Source of the DNA: Flavobacteriales bacterium | GTDB lineage: Bacteria; Bacteroidota; Bacteroidia; Flavobacteriales_D; Crocinitomicaceae | Assembly: GCA_947500875.1 (NCBI GenBank) | Contig: CANMUN010000003.1 | Coordinates: forward strand, 1 to 64,000 | DNA: 64,000 bases | Direction of reading: 5' to 3' | Shown: piece by piece, positions 1-9,080 of the stretch | Position numbering within the stretch: the first letter of the stretch is position 1 | Layout of the letters: each line of letters begins with the position of its first letter | The notes under the pieces: generated by a model | What the model was told of the DNA's origin: nothing | The model's input: the letters and a program-made list of their open reading frames with translations, nothing else | The model's database searches: none | Made by a program: the position numbers and the translations under genes

Positions 1-8
1 TGCTTTCC

Positions 9-16
9 TACCTTTG
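9..16 (+). promoter_or_regulatory. Bacteroidota -7 promoter element (TACCTTTG)
   Basis: The octamer TACCTTTG matches the Bacteroidota -7 consensus TAnnTTTG exactly. It ends only 4 bases before the ATG at 21, so transcription would begin at or next to the start codon (leaderless mRNA). The matching -33 TTG would lie outside the window. Confidence 0.55.
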
Positions 17-20
17 CATC

Positions 21-389
21 ATGGACTTTGATACCGAACTGCGCTTTCAAAAGTTGATAGATTTTTTGAAACCAACCTTTGAAATGGACCTGGATCTCAC
101 CGCCTTGATTTATTTGGTGGGCTTAAACGAAGCAGGCTTTGGCTTTAGAAATTATTCTAAGCAAGAAAAAATGGATCTCATGCACGTGGCAATATGTACC
201 TTGCTTACTCCTGCAGGATACTACGAGTTCTCGCACCGTGACGAACAGAATTGGCCGCATTTCAACCTCCTCCAGCCTTTGCCGTCTTTGGAAGAAAAAG
301 AGCAAAAACACCTGCTCAAAGAGGCGATAATCGACTATTTTTTGGAAAAAGAATACGTTTCTTCGGAAATGTTGCTTACCTCGGCTTAG
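21..389 (+). CDS. Small conserved-looking hypothetical protein (122 aa)
   Basis: This is an acidic soluble protein with no signal peptide, membrane segment or motif that I recognise. The ATG at 21 directly follows a promoter-like element, which supports this start. The frame is open back to base 1, so a longer protein cannot be excluded. The last 14 bases overlap the 3' end of the convergent lipoprotein gene. The composition (alternating charged and aromatic residues, a Glu/Lys-rich C-terminal helix) looks like real coding sequence. Function unknown. Confidence 0.6.
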   Translation: MDFDTELRFQKLIDFLKPTFEMDLDLTALIYLVGLNEAGFGFRNYSKQEKMDLMHVAICTLLTPAGYYEFSHRDEQNWPHFNLLQPLPSLEEKEQKHLLKEAIIDYFLEKEYVSSEMLLTSA

Positions 390-927
390 GCCCGATGTAT
401 TTGATGATTGGATTCGTTCCGGTAAAACAGGTGCGTTCAATCGCTATCCATAAGGTGTCTATCCTACCGTTTTTGGCAATGTTTTCTTTACTGCAGAGTG
501 CTCCGATGCTCACATAATCCAGCGAACAGCGCCCAAACCATTCTTCGGGAGTTAAATACGCATACACCGGCTTTTCGTTTTCGCCATGGGCGGTAGGAAG
601 TGGGTATGTAGCTTTTAGTTCCTCTAAAGAACATGTTTTGTCCAAGTCGATAAGGGTAAATTCTTGGGTGATATCCAATCGACCTTTCCAGTATCCAAAT
701 TCATCAGTGCGAATGATTTTTTTCTTTCCCCCTTCGGTGATTTGAAATGCGTGATTTGAAAACCCTTCGTATTTACCGTTTGCTTCATTTAGGTTGGGTA
801 ATTTACCGCCGCAGTGAGTCCAATGATTTTGAACATGAATAACCGTGACGGGGTTGCACGCTGTGAATACAAGGGCACACATTGTAAATAAAAACAACGA
901 ACAACGATTCATAAGCGCAATTTTCAT
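376..927 (-). CDS. Hypothetical lipoprotein (183 aa)
   Basis: The N-terminus is a lipoprotein signal peptide: basic start, hydrophobic stretch, and a lipobox ending in FTAC, so the product should be lipidated at that Cys. The mature part has several Cys residues (CGG, CSLEE, RCSLD, TCF) and a stretch about a substance 'growing' from Asp/Tyr-rich beta strands, but no family I can name. An internal ATG at 912 (MNRCSLFLF) is an equally good start and gives a more typical signal peptide. The gene lies 16 bases after dxr and is probably the last gene of the polA-dxr operon. It overlaps the convergent 122-aa gene by 14 bases. Confidence 0.65.
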   Translation of the reverse strand: MKIALMNRCSLFLFTMCALVFTACNPVTVIHVQNHWTHCGGKLPNLNEANGKYEGFSNHAFQITEGGKKKIIRTDEFGYWKGRLDITQEFTLIDLDKTCSLEELKATYPLPTAHGENEKPVYAYLTPEEWFGRCSLDYVSIGALCSKENIAKNGRIDTLWIAIERTCFTGTNPIIKYIGPKPR

Positions 928-943
928 ATGATATTTGCGAATA

Positions 944-2101
944 TTATTGAATTAAGGCCTTGGCTTGTTCTCTTGCTTCTCGGTCGGTTGCCATGTAATC
1001 TTCCAAGGACAATGAGTCAATGAGCGTTGTTTTTTCCATGACCGATTCATTGATTAAAGCGATATCCAAAAATGAAATACGCTCTTCTAGAAAGGCTTGT
1101 ACCGTTACTTCATTTGCCGCATTCAACGCACAGGCAATATTCCCGCCTAATTCCATGGCTTTATAGGCCAATTCAAGGTTTTTAAACGTTTTAGCGTCCG
1201 CTTTTTCAAAAGTAAGCTGCGGATAATCCATGAAGTTGAAACGAGGGTAATCGGTTTTTAAGCGCTGCGGATAGGTAAGGGCATATTGGATCGGTAATTT
1301 CATGTCGGGCAAGCCCAGCTGTGCTTTCATGCTGCCATCTTCGAACTGAACCAACGAATGCACAATACTTTGCGGATGAACGATAATATCAATCTGCTCC
1401 GCTTTCAAGTTGAACAACCATTTGGCCTCAATGACTTCTAAGCCCTTATTCATCATGGAGGCAGAATCAATGGTAATTTTTGCACCCATGGACCAATTGG
1501 GGTGTTTTAACGCTTGTGCCTTGGTTACTTTTTTCAATTGCTCTTCCGTAAACCCACGGAAAGGACCGCCGGATGCAGTTAAATAGATTTTTTCAATGGG
1601 GTTGATTTGTTCCCCCGGCAAGCATTGAAATATGGCCGAGTGTTCAGAATCCACCGGGTATATGTTGATGCCGTGTTTTCGAGCCAATGCCGTAATTAAT
1701 GCTCCCGCCACGACCAAGGTTTCTTTATTGGCCAATGCAATATCCTTTTTTGCCTCAATGGCGGCAATTGTGGGTTGCAGTCCCGCATAGCCAACTAAAG
1801 CGGTTAGCACGACATCCACTTCGGTAGATTGTACCACCTGGCACAAGGATTCTTTTCCGCAGTATACATGTATGTCTTCATTCCATAACGCTTCTTTTAC
1901 TTTCGTGTATTGCGTTTCGTCTACAATCACCACCATATTTGGGTTAAACTTGCGCGCTTGTTCAATTAATAAGTCTGCATTGTTTCCCGCAGTAATTACT
2001 TGTAAATCAAATAATTCTGGATAGGCCTCTATCACCTCCAAGGCTTGTGTTCCAATGGATCCTGTGGAACCCAAAATGGCTACGCCACGTTTTTTTAACA
2101 T
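944..2101 (-). CDS. dxr: 1-deoxy-D-xylulose 5-phosphate reductoisomerase
   Basis: This is a cytosolic NADPH enzyme of the MEP isoprenoid pathway that converts DXP to 2-C-methyl-D-erythritol 4-phosphate. The 385-aa length is normal. The NADPH-binding GSTGSIG lies at residues 11-17. The family motifs LANKETLV, the metal-binding and substrate loop VDSEHSAIFQ, GGPFRG, HPNWSMG, IDSASMMNKGLE and HPQSIVHSLV follow in the expected order. It starts at an ATG 6 bases after the preceding lipoprotein gene, inside a leftward operon with polA. Its presence indicates that this organism makes isoprenoids by the MEP route rather than through mevalonate. Confidence 0.96.
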   Translation of the reverse strand: MLKKRGVAILGSTGSIGTQALEVIEAYPELFDLQVITAGNNADLLIEQARKFNPNMVVIVDETQYTKVKEALWNEDIHVYCGKESLCQVVQSTEVDVVLTALVGYAGLQPTIAAIEAKKDIALANKETLVVAGALITALARKHGINIYPVDSEHSAIFQCLPGEQINPIEKIYLTASGGPFRGFTEEQLKKVTKAQALKHPNWSMGAKITIDSASMMNKGLEVIEAKWLFNLKAEQIDIIVHPQSIVHSLVQFEDGSMKAQLGLPDMKLPIQYALTYPQRLKTDYPRFNFMDYPQLTFEKADAKTFKNLELAYKAMELGGNIACALNAANEVTVQAFLEERISFLDIALINESVMEKTTLIDSLSLEDYMATDREAREQAKALIQ

Positions 2102-2107
2102 ATAGCA

Positions 2108-2500
2108 TTATTTTTTAGTGCCATGAGCTTCAAAGGAATTGCCCCCTCCCAGGCCATAATATCCTCCCGTTAGTTCAAAATGGTTCTTGTCCGTGAATGA
2201 TCCGTTAGCTTGGTAATGCCAATCGGGGCTTTCGAAATGAAGGGTTCCGTCGGTTTCTATCAGGTAAGGAGTTGAGCCATTCTGGCTAACGAATTCAACG
2301 TAATAGCGATCTTCGGAACGCCTAACTTTAACGCTGTAATGCGTGGTATCGTATTGATACCCTTGTCCCATAAACCAATTTGAGTTGTACGAGACTACGT
2401 CATACGTTCCTACATACTTGGAACGATAATCCACCAGTGGTTTTTTGCATGCCGCCATTAAACCAACCAATGCGAAAAAAAGAAAGGAGTTTTTCATCAT
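2108..2500 (-). CDS. Small hypothetical lipoprotein (130 aa)
   Basis: A lipoprotein signal (MMKNSFLFFALVGLMAAC) is followed by a Lys-Lys. The rest is a small beta-rich domain (YDVVSY, HYSVKVRR, YYVEFV, LHFES) with a Gly-rich end, resembling small lipocalin-like or immunoglobulin-like lipoproteins, but I cannot assign a family. I place the start at 2500, where ATG overlaps the polA stop by one base (TGATG), which suggests translational coupling. An upstream in-frame codon at 2518 would add six residues that spoil the signal peptide. Confidence 0.7.
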   Translation of the reverse strand: MMKNSFLFFALVGLMAACKKPLVDYRSKYVGTYDVVSYNSNWFMGQGYQYDTTHYSVKVRRSEDRYYVEFVSQNGSTPYLIETDGTLHFESPDWHYQANGSFTDKNHFELTGGYYGLGGGNSFEAHGTKK

Positions 2501-5307
2501 CAATGTGCTTCTAACCAATTATTTGCGATTTCCATCTCCACAACCATGGGCACAGCCAAATTCACGGCGCTTTCCATGGCCTCTTTCACCAGAGCCTTCA
2601 TGGCTTCCTGTTCGGAAAGATGCACGTCGAACAACAATTCATCGTGCACCTGTAAGATCATTTTTGATTGCAAGGAATGCGCTTTCATCGCCTTTTCCAC
2701 TGCGATCATCGCCATTTTGATGATATCTGCCGCTGACCCTTGTATAGGGGCATTGATGGCGTTTCGTTCGGCATAACCCCGTACCATGGCGTTCGCGGAG
2801 TTAATATCGGGCAAATAGCGTCGGCGCTTCATGATGGTTTCAACGTATCCATGTTCACGCGCAAACGCGATTACGTGGTCCATGTAGGATTTGATCGTCC
2901 CAAATTGCTCGAAATAAGCATCTATGATGCCCTTCGCTTCGGTTCTTGAAATCCCCAAGTTTTGAGCCAAACCAAAAGCGGATTGTCCGTAAATGATTCC
3001 AAAATTAACCGCTTTGGCAGCACTTCGTTGTTCTCGGCTTACTTCCCCAATGGGAACCTTGTATACTGTTGCTGCTGTCGCCGCGTGGATATCTAATCCT
3101 TCCTTGAAGGCCTTGATCATTGAGGGGTCTTCGCTCAGGGCGGCAATAATTCGAAGCTCGATTTGCGAATAGTCGACGGACATAATCTTAAATTCCGGCC
3201 CACGTGCAACAAATGCCCTTCGTATTTCCCTTCCTTTCGCCGTTCTAATAGGGATGTTCTGCAAGTTGGGATTGTTCGAACTTAAGCGGCCTGTAGCGGT
3301 TACCGTTTGCATGAAACTTGTATGGATTCTACCATCCCTTGGGCTGCAAAGTTCGGGCAAGGGGTCCACGTAAGTGCTTTTCAATTTTCGCAGTTGGCGG
3401 TATTCCAACAGTTTTGGGATGATGGGATGGTCGTGCTCGTGTTTTTGCAAAACTTCCTCTGACGTTGCGTATTGACCCGTTTTCGTTTTTTTTGCCTTGC
3501 TGCTGATTTTTAAATGATCAAAAAGGATTTCTCCCAGCTGTTTTGGAGAGTCAACATTGAAAGGCACCCCAACGTCAGCGATGATCTCATCGTGCAAACG
3601 CACTAAGGTTTCCTGAAGCTCAATAGAATACGATTTTAAGGCAGGTACATCAATGGCAATTCCTTCTTCCTCCATTTTGGATAAGACCTGAATTAACGGC
3701 ATCTCCATCGAATAGAACAGCTCTTTTAAATGGGGTTTTTCAATTTCCTGCACCAATAAATTCCTCAATTGAAGCGTAATATCCGCATCTTCGCAAGCGT
3801 ATTGATAAATTTCTTCCGGAGCTAATTCCCCCATGTTTCCCTGTCCCTTTCCTTTTTTTCCAATCAAGCTTTCAATGGAAATGGTTTGGTACCCTAAATA
3901 ATACTGCGCCATAAAGTCCATCCCTTGTTTTGCCTCGGGATTGATCAAGTATTGGGCTACCATGGTGTCGAACAGTGGCCCTTCAAGGTGGAGACCATAT
4001 CGCGCTAATACCTGAAGGTCAAATTTCGTGTTGTGTCCCACTTTTTCAATGTTCGGGTGCTGGAATAGCGGTTGGAATACCTCAAGAATCGCCATCGCTT
4101 GATCTCGATCCAAGGGAACGGGAACATAGAAGGCTTCTTTCGCATTGACCGCAAAAGATACCCCCACCAGTAAATCATTCAACGAATCCGTTCCGGTGGT
4201 TTCGGTATCGAAGCAAAGGGTGGGATATTCCGACAACAATTCGAACAACTCTTTTCGCTCTTGTTCCGTGGTAATGAGGTGGTAGGATGGCGCTTCGGTT
4301 TCGATGTTTTTGAAGGAAGTGTTGGGAGCGATTTCAGCCGTTCCAGGATCTTCTACCGAAGAGAATAAATCGAGTTGCCCGTTCACTTTGGGTTTAGCGG
4401 TGGACGTTATTTGAAGTTCCTCACCCAAGACCTTCAGCATCAAATTTCTAAATTCCAGTTGGGTAAAGATTTCGCGTACGGCTTCCGGATTAGGAGGGCA
4501 TATGGTGAGGTGTTCCTCGTCGAAAGGAACGTCAAGATCGATGAGGATGGTGGCCAACATTTTGGAGATGCGTCCTTGTTCGGCAAAGGCAACGACGTTT
4601 TCTTGCTGCTTTCCTTTGAGTTCGTGGGCGTGCTCAATTAACGATTCTACGCTTCCGTATTTGGCGATGAGTGTTTTGGCCGTTTTTTCACCAATTCCTG
4701 GGATACCAGGGATGTTGTCCGAGGCATCTCCCCATAATCCCAAAATGTCAATTACCTGTAAAGGATTTTGCACTTCGAATTTTTCGCAAACCTCTTTTAC
4801 ACCAAGTATTTCGGGAGGATTTCCTCCTCGCCCCGGCTTGTAAATAAAGGTGCGTTCACTGACCAATTGACCGTAATCTTTATCAGGGGTCATCATGTAG
4901 GTTAGATATCCCCGTTGTTCTGCGATTTTTGCCATGGAACCAATCACATCATCGGCCTCATGTCCCGCCATTTCTATCATGGGGATGTTAAAAGCGTGAA
5001 CGATATCTTTGATGGGTCCAATCATGCTGCGGATATCTTCCGGCATCTCTTCGCGCTGTGCTTTGTAGGCTTCAAATTCTGCTTGCCGATGCTCGCTCCC
5101 TCCCGGTGGATCAAACACCACCGCCAAATGGGTAGGTCTTTCGGTTTTAATAACATCGATTAAGACATTTGAAAAACCAAAGGCTGCGCTGGTGTTTTGA
5201 CCTTTTGAATTGACCCTGGGGTTTTTCGCAAAGGCAAAATATGCGCGGTAAATGAGCGCATAAGCGTCAAGTAGGAACAGTTTTTTGGGGGAATCTTGAG
5301 ATAACAA
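2500..5307 (-). CDS. polA: DNA polymerase I
   Basis: This full-length 935-aa enzyme does gap filling, RNA primer removal and repair. The 5'-3' exonuclease domain (about residues 10-290) begins KLFLLDAYALIYRAYFAF and carries the acidic EADDVIG and DKDYGQL clusters. The 3'-5' proofreading domain looks active (CFDTETTG near residue 365, GHNTKFD, YACEDADIT). The polymerase domain (about 560-935) has motif A VDYSQIELR, motif B KAVNFGIIYG with the usual Phe, and motif C QVHDELLFD. The only start that keeps the conserved N-terminus is a TTG at 5307, 3 bases after the M20 peptidase stop, so translation may be coupled. Confidence 0.97.
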   Translation of the reverse strand: MLSQDSPKKLFLLDAYALIYRAYFAFAKNPRVNSKGQNTSAAFGFSNVLIDVIKTERPTHLAVVFDPPGGSEHRQAEFEAYKAQREEMPEDIRSMIGPIKDIVHAFNIPMIEMAGHEADDVIGSMAKIAEQRGYLTYMMTPDKDYGQLVSERTFIYKPGRGGNPPEILGVKEVCEKFEVQNPLQVIDILGLWGDASDNIPGIPGIGEKTAKTLIAKYGSVESLIEHAHELKGKQQENVVAFAEQGRISKMLATILIDLDVPFDEEHLTICPPNPEAVREIFTQLEFRNLMLKVLGEELQITSTAKPKVNGQLDLFSSVEDPGTAEIAPNTSFKNIETEAPSYHLITTEQERKELFELLSEYPTLCFDTETTGTDSLNDLLVGVSFAVNAKEAFYVPVPLDRDQAMAILEVFQPLFQHPNIEKVGHNTKFDLQVLARYGLHLEGPLFDTMVAQYLINPEAKQGMDFMAQYYLGYQTISIESLIGKKGKGQGNMGELAPEEIYQYACEDADITLQLRNLLVQEIEKPHLKELFYSMEMPLIQVLSKMEEEGIAIDVPALKSYSIELQETLVRLHDEIIADVGVPFNVDSPKQLGEILFDHLKISSKAKKTKTGQYATSEEVLQKHEHDHPIIPKLLEYRQLRKLKSTYVDPLPELCSPRDGRIHTSFMQTVTATGRLSSNNPNLQNIPIRTAKGREIRRAFVARGPEFKIMSVDYSQIELRIIAALSEDPSMIKAFKEGLDIHAATAATVYKVPIGEVSREQRSAAKAVNFGIIYGQSAFGLAQNLGISRTEAKGIIDAYFEQFGTIKSYMDHVIAFAREHGYVETIMKRRRYLPDINSANAMVRGYAERNAINAPIQGSAADIIKMAMIAVEKAMKAHSLQSKMILQVHDELLFDVHLSEQEAMKALVKEAMESAVNLAVPMVVEMEIANNWLEAH

Positions 5308-5310
5308 AAG

Positions 5311-6702
5311 CTAGGATTTACTTAATTCAACAAAGTGCTTGTAAAAGTAAGGAATCGTTTTTATTCCTATACGATAATTAAACAAACCATAGTGCTCATT
5401 CGGCGAGTGAATGGCATCGCTGTCCAGCCCAAATCCCATAAGGATTGTTTTCAATCCAAGTTCTTGTTCAAACATGGCTATAATGGGAATGCTTCCTCCG
5501 CTTCGAACAGGAATAGCCATCTTTCCAAACGTATCTTGATACGCCATGGTTGCGGCCTTGTAACCAATCGAATCCAGCGGTGTCACGGCAGGTTGCCCTC
5601 CATGATGCGGCGTCACTTTCACGCACACTCCAACAGGGGCGATTTTTTCGAAGTGCTGCTGAAAAAGTTGGGTAATTTCCTCTGGGTCTTGGTTCGGGAC
5701 TAAGCGCATGGAAATTTTCGCGAAAGCCTGCGAAGCAATGACCGTTTTTGCTCCTTCACCCGTATATCCGCCCCAAATACCGTTGACATCCAAGGTTGGA
5801 CGAATCGCCCCCCTTTCGGGGGTCGTGTACCCCGCCTCACCAAAGGTGGTATCGATATCCAAGGATTTCTTGTAGGCCTCTTCTGAGAATGGAGCCTTGG
5901 CCATAGCATCTCGATCAGCACGAGAAATTTCAAGCACGCTGTCGTAAAAGCCATCCACGGTTATTTTCCCTTGGTCATCATGCAAGGAGGCGATCATTTC
6001 GCAAAGCGCATTGATGGGGTTTTTCACGCAGCCGCCGTATAAACCGGAATGTAAATCTCGGTTGGGACCGGTAACCTCCACCTCCACATAGCTAAGCCCT
6101 CTCAATCCCGTGGTTACCGATGGGACGTCGTTGGCCAGCATTCCCGTGTCGGAAACAAGAATAATATCGGCCGCTAATTTGGATTGATGTTTTTTGACAA
6201 AAACCCCCAAATTTTCACTGCCGATTTCTTCCTCGCCTTCAATCATGAATTTGACGTTGCAGGGAAGCTCTCCACAGGATAACATCGATTCAACCGCCTT
6301 TACGTGCATGAAGAACTGTCCTTTGTCGTCGCAAGCACCGCGCGCAAAAATGGCCCCTTCAGGGTGAATTTCCGTAGGTTTAATAAGCGGCTCAAACGGA
6401 GGGCTATGCCATAAATCCAAAGGGTCGGCAGGCTGAACGTCGTAGTGGCCGTATACTAAAATCGTAGGAAGATCAGGGTTGATGATCTTTTGACCGAAAA
6501 CGATAGGATGTCCGTTGGTTGCAATGATTTCAACGTCTTCTATTCCAATTTTTTCGAGGTGCATTGCCACGGATTCTGCGCAACGAAAAACTTCCTTTTG
6601 ATAGTTTGGATCGGCGGATACGGAGGGAATTCGTAGCAAGTCAAGCAATTCGTTGGTGAATCGATCAAAGTTTTGTTGAAGGTATTCTTGGGTCTTTTGC
6701 AT
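5311..6702 (-). CDS. M20 family metallopeptidase (dipeptidase-like)
   Basis: This is a 463-aa cytosolic zinc peptidase of the M20/M25/M40 group, likely acting on dipeptides or short peptides. Metal ligands and catalytic residues are visible: His86 and Asp88 in GHYDVQPA, Asp125 in GACDDKGQ, the Glu pair in EGEEEIGS near residue 157, and a later SDTGML. The lid or dimerisation domain contains DLHSGLYGG. There is no signal peptide. It is the first gene of a tight leftward operon with polA. The substrate cannot be told from sequence. Confidence 0.9.
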   Translation of the reverse strand: MQKTQEYLQQNFDRFTNELLDLLRIPSVSADPNYQKEVFRCAESVAMHLEKIGIEDVEIIATNGHPIVFGQKIINPDLPTILVYGHYDVQPADPLDLWHSPPFEPLIKPTEIHPEGAIFARGACDDKGQFFMHVKAVESMLSCGELPCNVKFMIEGEEEIGSENLGVFVKKHQSKLAADIILVSDTGMLANDVPSVTTGLRGLSYVEVEVTGPNRDLHSGLYGGCVKNPINALCEMIASLHDDQGKITVDGFYDSVLEISRADRDAMAKAPFSEEAYKKSLDIDTTFGEAGYTTPERGAIRPTLDVNGIWGGYTGEGAKTVIASQAFAKISMRLVPNQDPEEITQLFQQHFEKIAPVGVCVKVTPHHGGQPAVTPLDSIGYKAATMAYQDTFGKMAIPVRSGGSIPIIAMFEQELGLKTILMGFGLDSDAIHSPNEHYGLFNYRIGIKTIPYFYKHFVELSKS

Positions 6703-6715
6703 GGTTAAAAGGAAA

Positions 6716-6746
6716 TTGGTTTTTCATCGAATTTAGTATAAATTTG
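6716..6746 (+). promoter_or_regulatory. Bacteroidota promoter for the secreted multidomain protein
   Basis: A -33 TTG at 6716-6718 is followed after exactly 20 bases by TAAATTTG at 6739-6746, an exact TAnnTTTG -7 element. The spacing is the same as in the prs promoter of this window. It would give a 5' leader of about 65 bases before the ATG at 6817. Confidence 0.6.
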
Positions 6747-6816
6747 TTAAACGCTCAAACCTAAACTCGGTGCAACTTTTAGGGAAGGTTTGGGGTCATT
6801 ACCTAAACGTTTACGA

Positions 6817-9075
6817 ATGCGAAATTGCCTACTTCTCCTCTCTTTTATGTTTAGCGCGGTCCTTGCTTCTGCTCAGCCTATTAATGTTTCCCCCACGCAA
6901 ACACCCCAACAATTGGTGAGCAATGTTTTACTAGGAGCGGGTGTTGTGGCTTCCAACATTACAATTAACGGCCTTCCCGGCCTTGCTAATACCCCCTTTG
7001 GAAACATTGCTTATTTCACCAACACTAACGGTACTTTTCCCATGTCCAGTGGAATGGTGTTAACTACCGGAGACGCGATGGGAGCGATGGGGCCCAACAA
7101 CTCGGGAAGCAATACTTTAGTTGGAAACTCACAAGATGTTTCCTCTGACCCAGACCTTGGTGCGATTGCCAATGGCAACATAACAAATGGTGTTATACTG
7201 GAGTTTGACTTTATTCCCGCAGGAGACACCCTCATTTTCAACTACATGTTTGGTTCGGATGAATATTTAGAATTTGCCCCTCCAAACAATTCGTCATTTA
7301 ATGATGCCTTTGGAATTTTTCTTTGGGGACCGGGTATTTCTGGGCCATTTCCGTTGGTAGGATATCCGAATGGAGGCGACAACATAGCAACAATTCCTGG
7401 AGGAACGCCTGTGACTATTAACAACGTCAATCCTGTCACAAATTCTCAATACTATGTTTACAACGAAGCCCCACAAGACACTTATTTAGATGCGATTCAG
7501 TACGATGGTACAACCGTAAAATTAACTGCCTCAGCCTCCGTTCAATGCAATCAAACCTATCATATTAAATTTGCCATTGCAAATGTATTGGATCAGGCCT
7601 GGGACTCAGGTGTTTTTCTCGAAGCCGGTTCTTTTTCTTCGGCTGCCGTAAGTGTTGCGGTGGCAACGGTATCAGGGGACACTACCATTGTTGAGGGCTG
7701 TACATATGCTGACTTTATCTTCACCCGCCCGGAGGCTCAATCCAATGACACATTGATCATCAATTACACCATTAACGGTACGGCGGTTGAGGGAGTGGAT
7801 TACAACAACATGGTCAATCCGATTGTGTTTTTACCCGGACAAGATACGGTTATATTGAACTTGACTCCGACCCAAGATGGATTAAATGAAGGTTTTGAAT
7901 CGGTTACCATCACCGTTTCCATTGTTAACCCTTGCGGAGATACCATAACTTCCCAAGGAACCATATACATTGGTGATGGACCGATCATTAATATTCTCGA
8001 AAGCGATCCGTTGGTTCAATGTTTCCCCGATAGCGTTTTACTCACGGCAAGTGCTTCCGGAGGTTACGCTCCGTATGATTTCAGTTGGACCACCCTTTCA
8101 GGTGTGCCTCTTTCTTCGAATGACTCCATCACGATTTACGCCACTCAGAACGGTGTGGTACACTATTTAGTCACGGCGGTAGACCAATGCAATTTTTCAC
8201 AAACCGATACAGCAACAGTAACGGTAAATCAGACCATAGCGATCGATAGCATTGCTATGACGCCTGCCACATGTATTCCAAGCGGAACGGTGTCTGCCTT
8301 TGTTTCTGGCACCACGGGCAATGTAACCTATACCTGGTCCAATGGGCAAAATGGACAATCCTTGCAAAATCTTTCCGGAGGTTGGTATCAGCTCACCATC
8401 ACAGATCAAGTGTGCAGTGCTTCGGACAGTGTTTTTGTAGCGACGATTAATGCTCCCATTGCAGCATTTACAGCTAGCCCCGGAACGGGTTGTTCCCCTT
8501 TGAATGTTGCCTTTACCAATAACAGCAGCAATGCTAGTAATTATTCTTGGGATTTTGGCAACGGTCAAACGGCCTCTTCGCCAACATTAGACCCTCAGAG
8601 TGCGGTTTACACGACCGATATTCCAACAGGATATATGGTATTATTAACCGCCTCACAAGGCGCCAATTGCCAAGACACTCAATCGCTATTTATTCCGGTA
8701 AATGTTTGCGATTGTGCGGATGCAGAAGCATTGAATTATAACCCAAATGCGAATGTTAATGTGGTTTCGATGTGTACTTATCCGTATCCGGAGGTAGAGG
8801 CACCCAATGTAATTACTCCAGATGGAGACGGCATCAATGATTTCTTCGAATTAGACTATGTGAATGTTGTTTCGATTGAGCTTTTTGTTTTCAACCGTTG
8901 GGGTTCGATGCTGTATTCGGGCAGCAGCAACGATGTTCTTGTTTCAGCCCCAAAATGGGACGGAAAAGATGGCGATAAAGAGGTTAAAGAGGGTGTTTAC
9001 ACCTATACTTACAGGGCAACGGGAGTCTCCGGTGGTGAGGTTCAAGGCCATGGATTTTTTCATTTGATACGATAG
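6817..9075 (+). CDS. T9SS type B secreted multidomain protein (choice-of-anchor L, Calx-beta, SprB-like, PKD, CHU_C)
   Basis: The 752-aa protein begins with a signal peptide cut near ASAQ. A 'choice-of-anchor L' domain follows (about 21-270: SPTQTPQQLVSNVLLG, VLTTGDAMGAMGPNNSG, FDFIPAGDTL, FGSDEYLEFA). Next come a Calx-beta-like repeat (about 275-385, with EGVDYNN and EGFESVTITV), an Ig-like segment, a SprB-like repeat (YTWSNGQNGQSLQNLSGGWY) and a PKD domain (ASNYSWDFGNGQTASS). A Cys module (CADAEALNYNPNANV) and a CHU_C sorting domain (ITPDGDGINDFFEL, VFNRWGSMLYS, WDGKDGD, YTYRATG) end the protein. The CHU_C domain predicts export by the type IX system and surface attachment, perhaps as an adhesin. 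An upstream TTG at 6790 is less likely because the ATG gives the clean signal peptide. Confidence 0.88.
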   Translation: MRNCLLLLSFMFSAVLASAQPINVSPTQTPQQLVSNVLLGAGVVASNITINGLPGLANTPFGNIAYFTNTNGTFPMSSGMVLTTGDAMGAMGPNNSGSNTLVGNSQDVSSDPDLGAIANGNITNGVILEFDFIPAGDTLIFNYMFGSDEYLEFAPPNNSSFNDAFGIFLWGPGISGPFPLVGYPNGGDNIATIPGGTPVTINNVNPVTNSQYYVYNEAPQDTYLDAIQYDGTTVKLTASASVQCNQTYHIKFAIANVLDQAWDSGVFLEAGSFSSAAVSVAVATVSGDTTIVEGCTYADFIFTRPEAQSNDTLIINYTINGTAVEGVDYNNMVNPIVFLPGQDTVILNLTPTQDGLNEGFESVTITVSIVNPCGDTITSQGTIYIGDGPIINILESDPLVQCFPDSVLLTASASGGYAPYDFSWTTLSGVPLSSNDSITIYATQNGVVHYLVTAVDQCNFSQTDTATVTVNQTIAIDSIAMTPATCIPSGTVSAFVSGTTGNVTYTWSNGQNGQSLQNLSGGWYQLTITDQVCSASDSVFVATINAPIAAFTASPGTGCSPLNVAFTNNSSNASNYSWDFGNGQTASSPTLDPQSAVYTTDIPTGYMVLLTASQGANCQDTQSLFIPVNVCDCADAEALNYNPNANVNVVSMCTYPYPEVEAPNVITPDGDGINDFFELDYVNVVSIELFVFNRWGSMLYSGSSNDVLVSAPKWDGKDGDKEVKEGVYTYTYRATGVSGGEVQGHGFFHLIR

Positions 9076-9080
9076 GCTTT

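Noticed and set aside
123..440. 105-codon minus-strand frame over the first gene
   Set aside because: It is a shadow of the rightward 122-aa gene and the lipoprotein gene, rich in Phe/Arg runs and with no start context.
8197..8568. 123-codon minus-strand frame inside the T9SS protein
   Set aside because: The plus-strand frame carries clear SprB-like and PKD domains here, so the opposite frame is a shadow.
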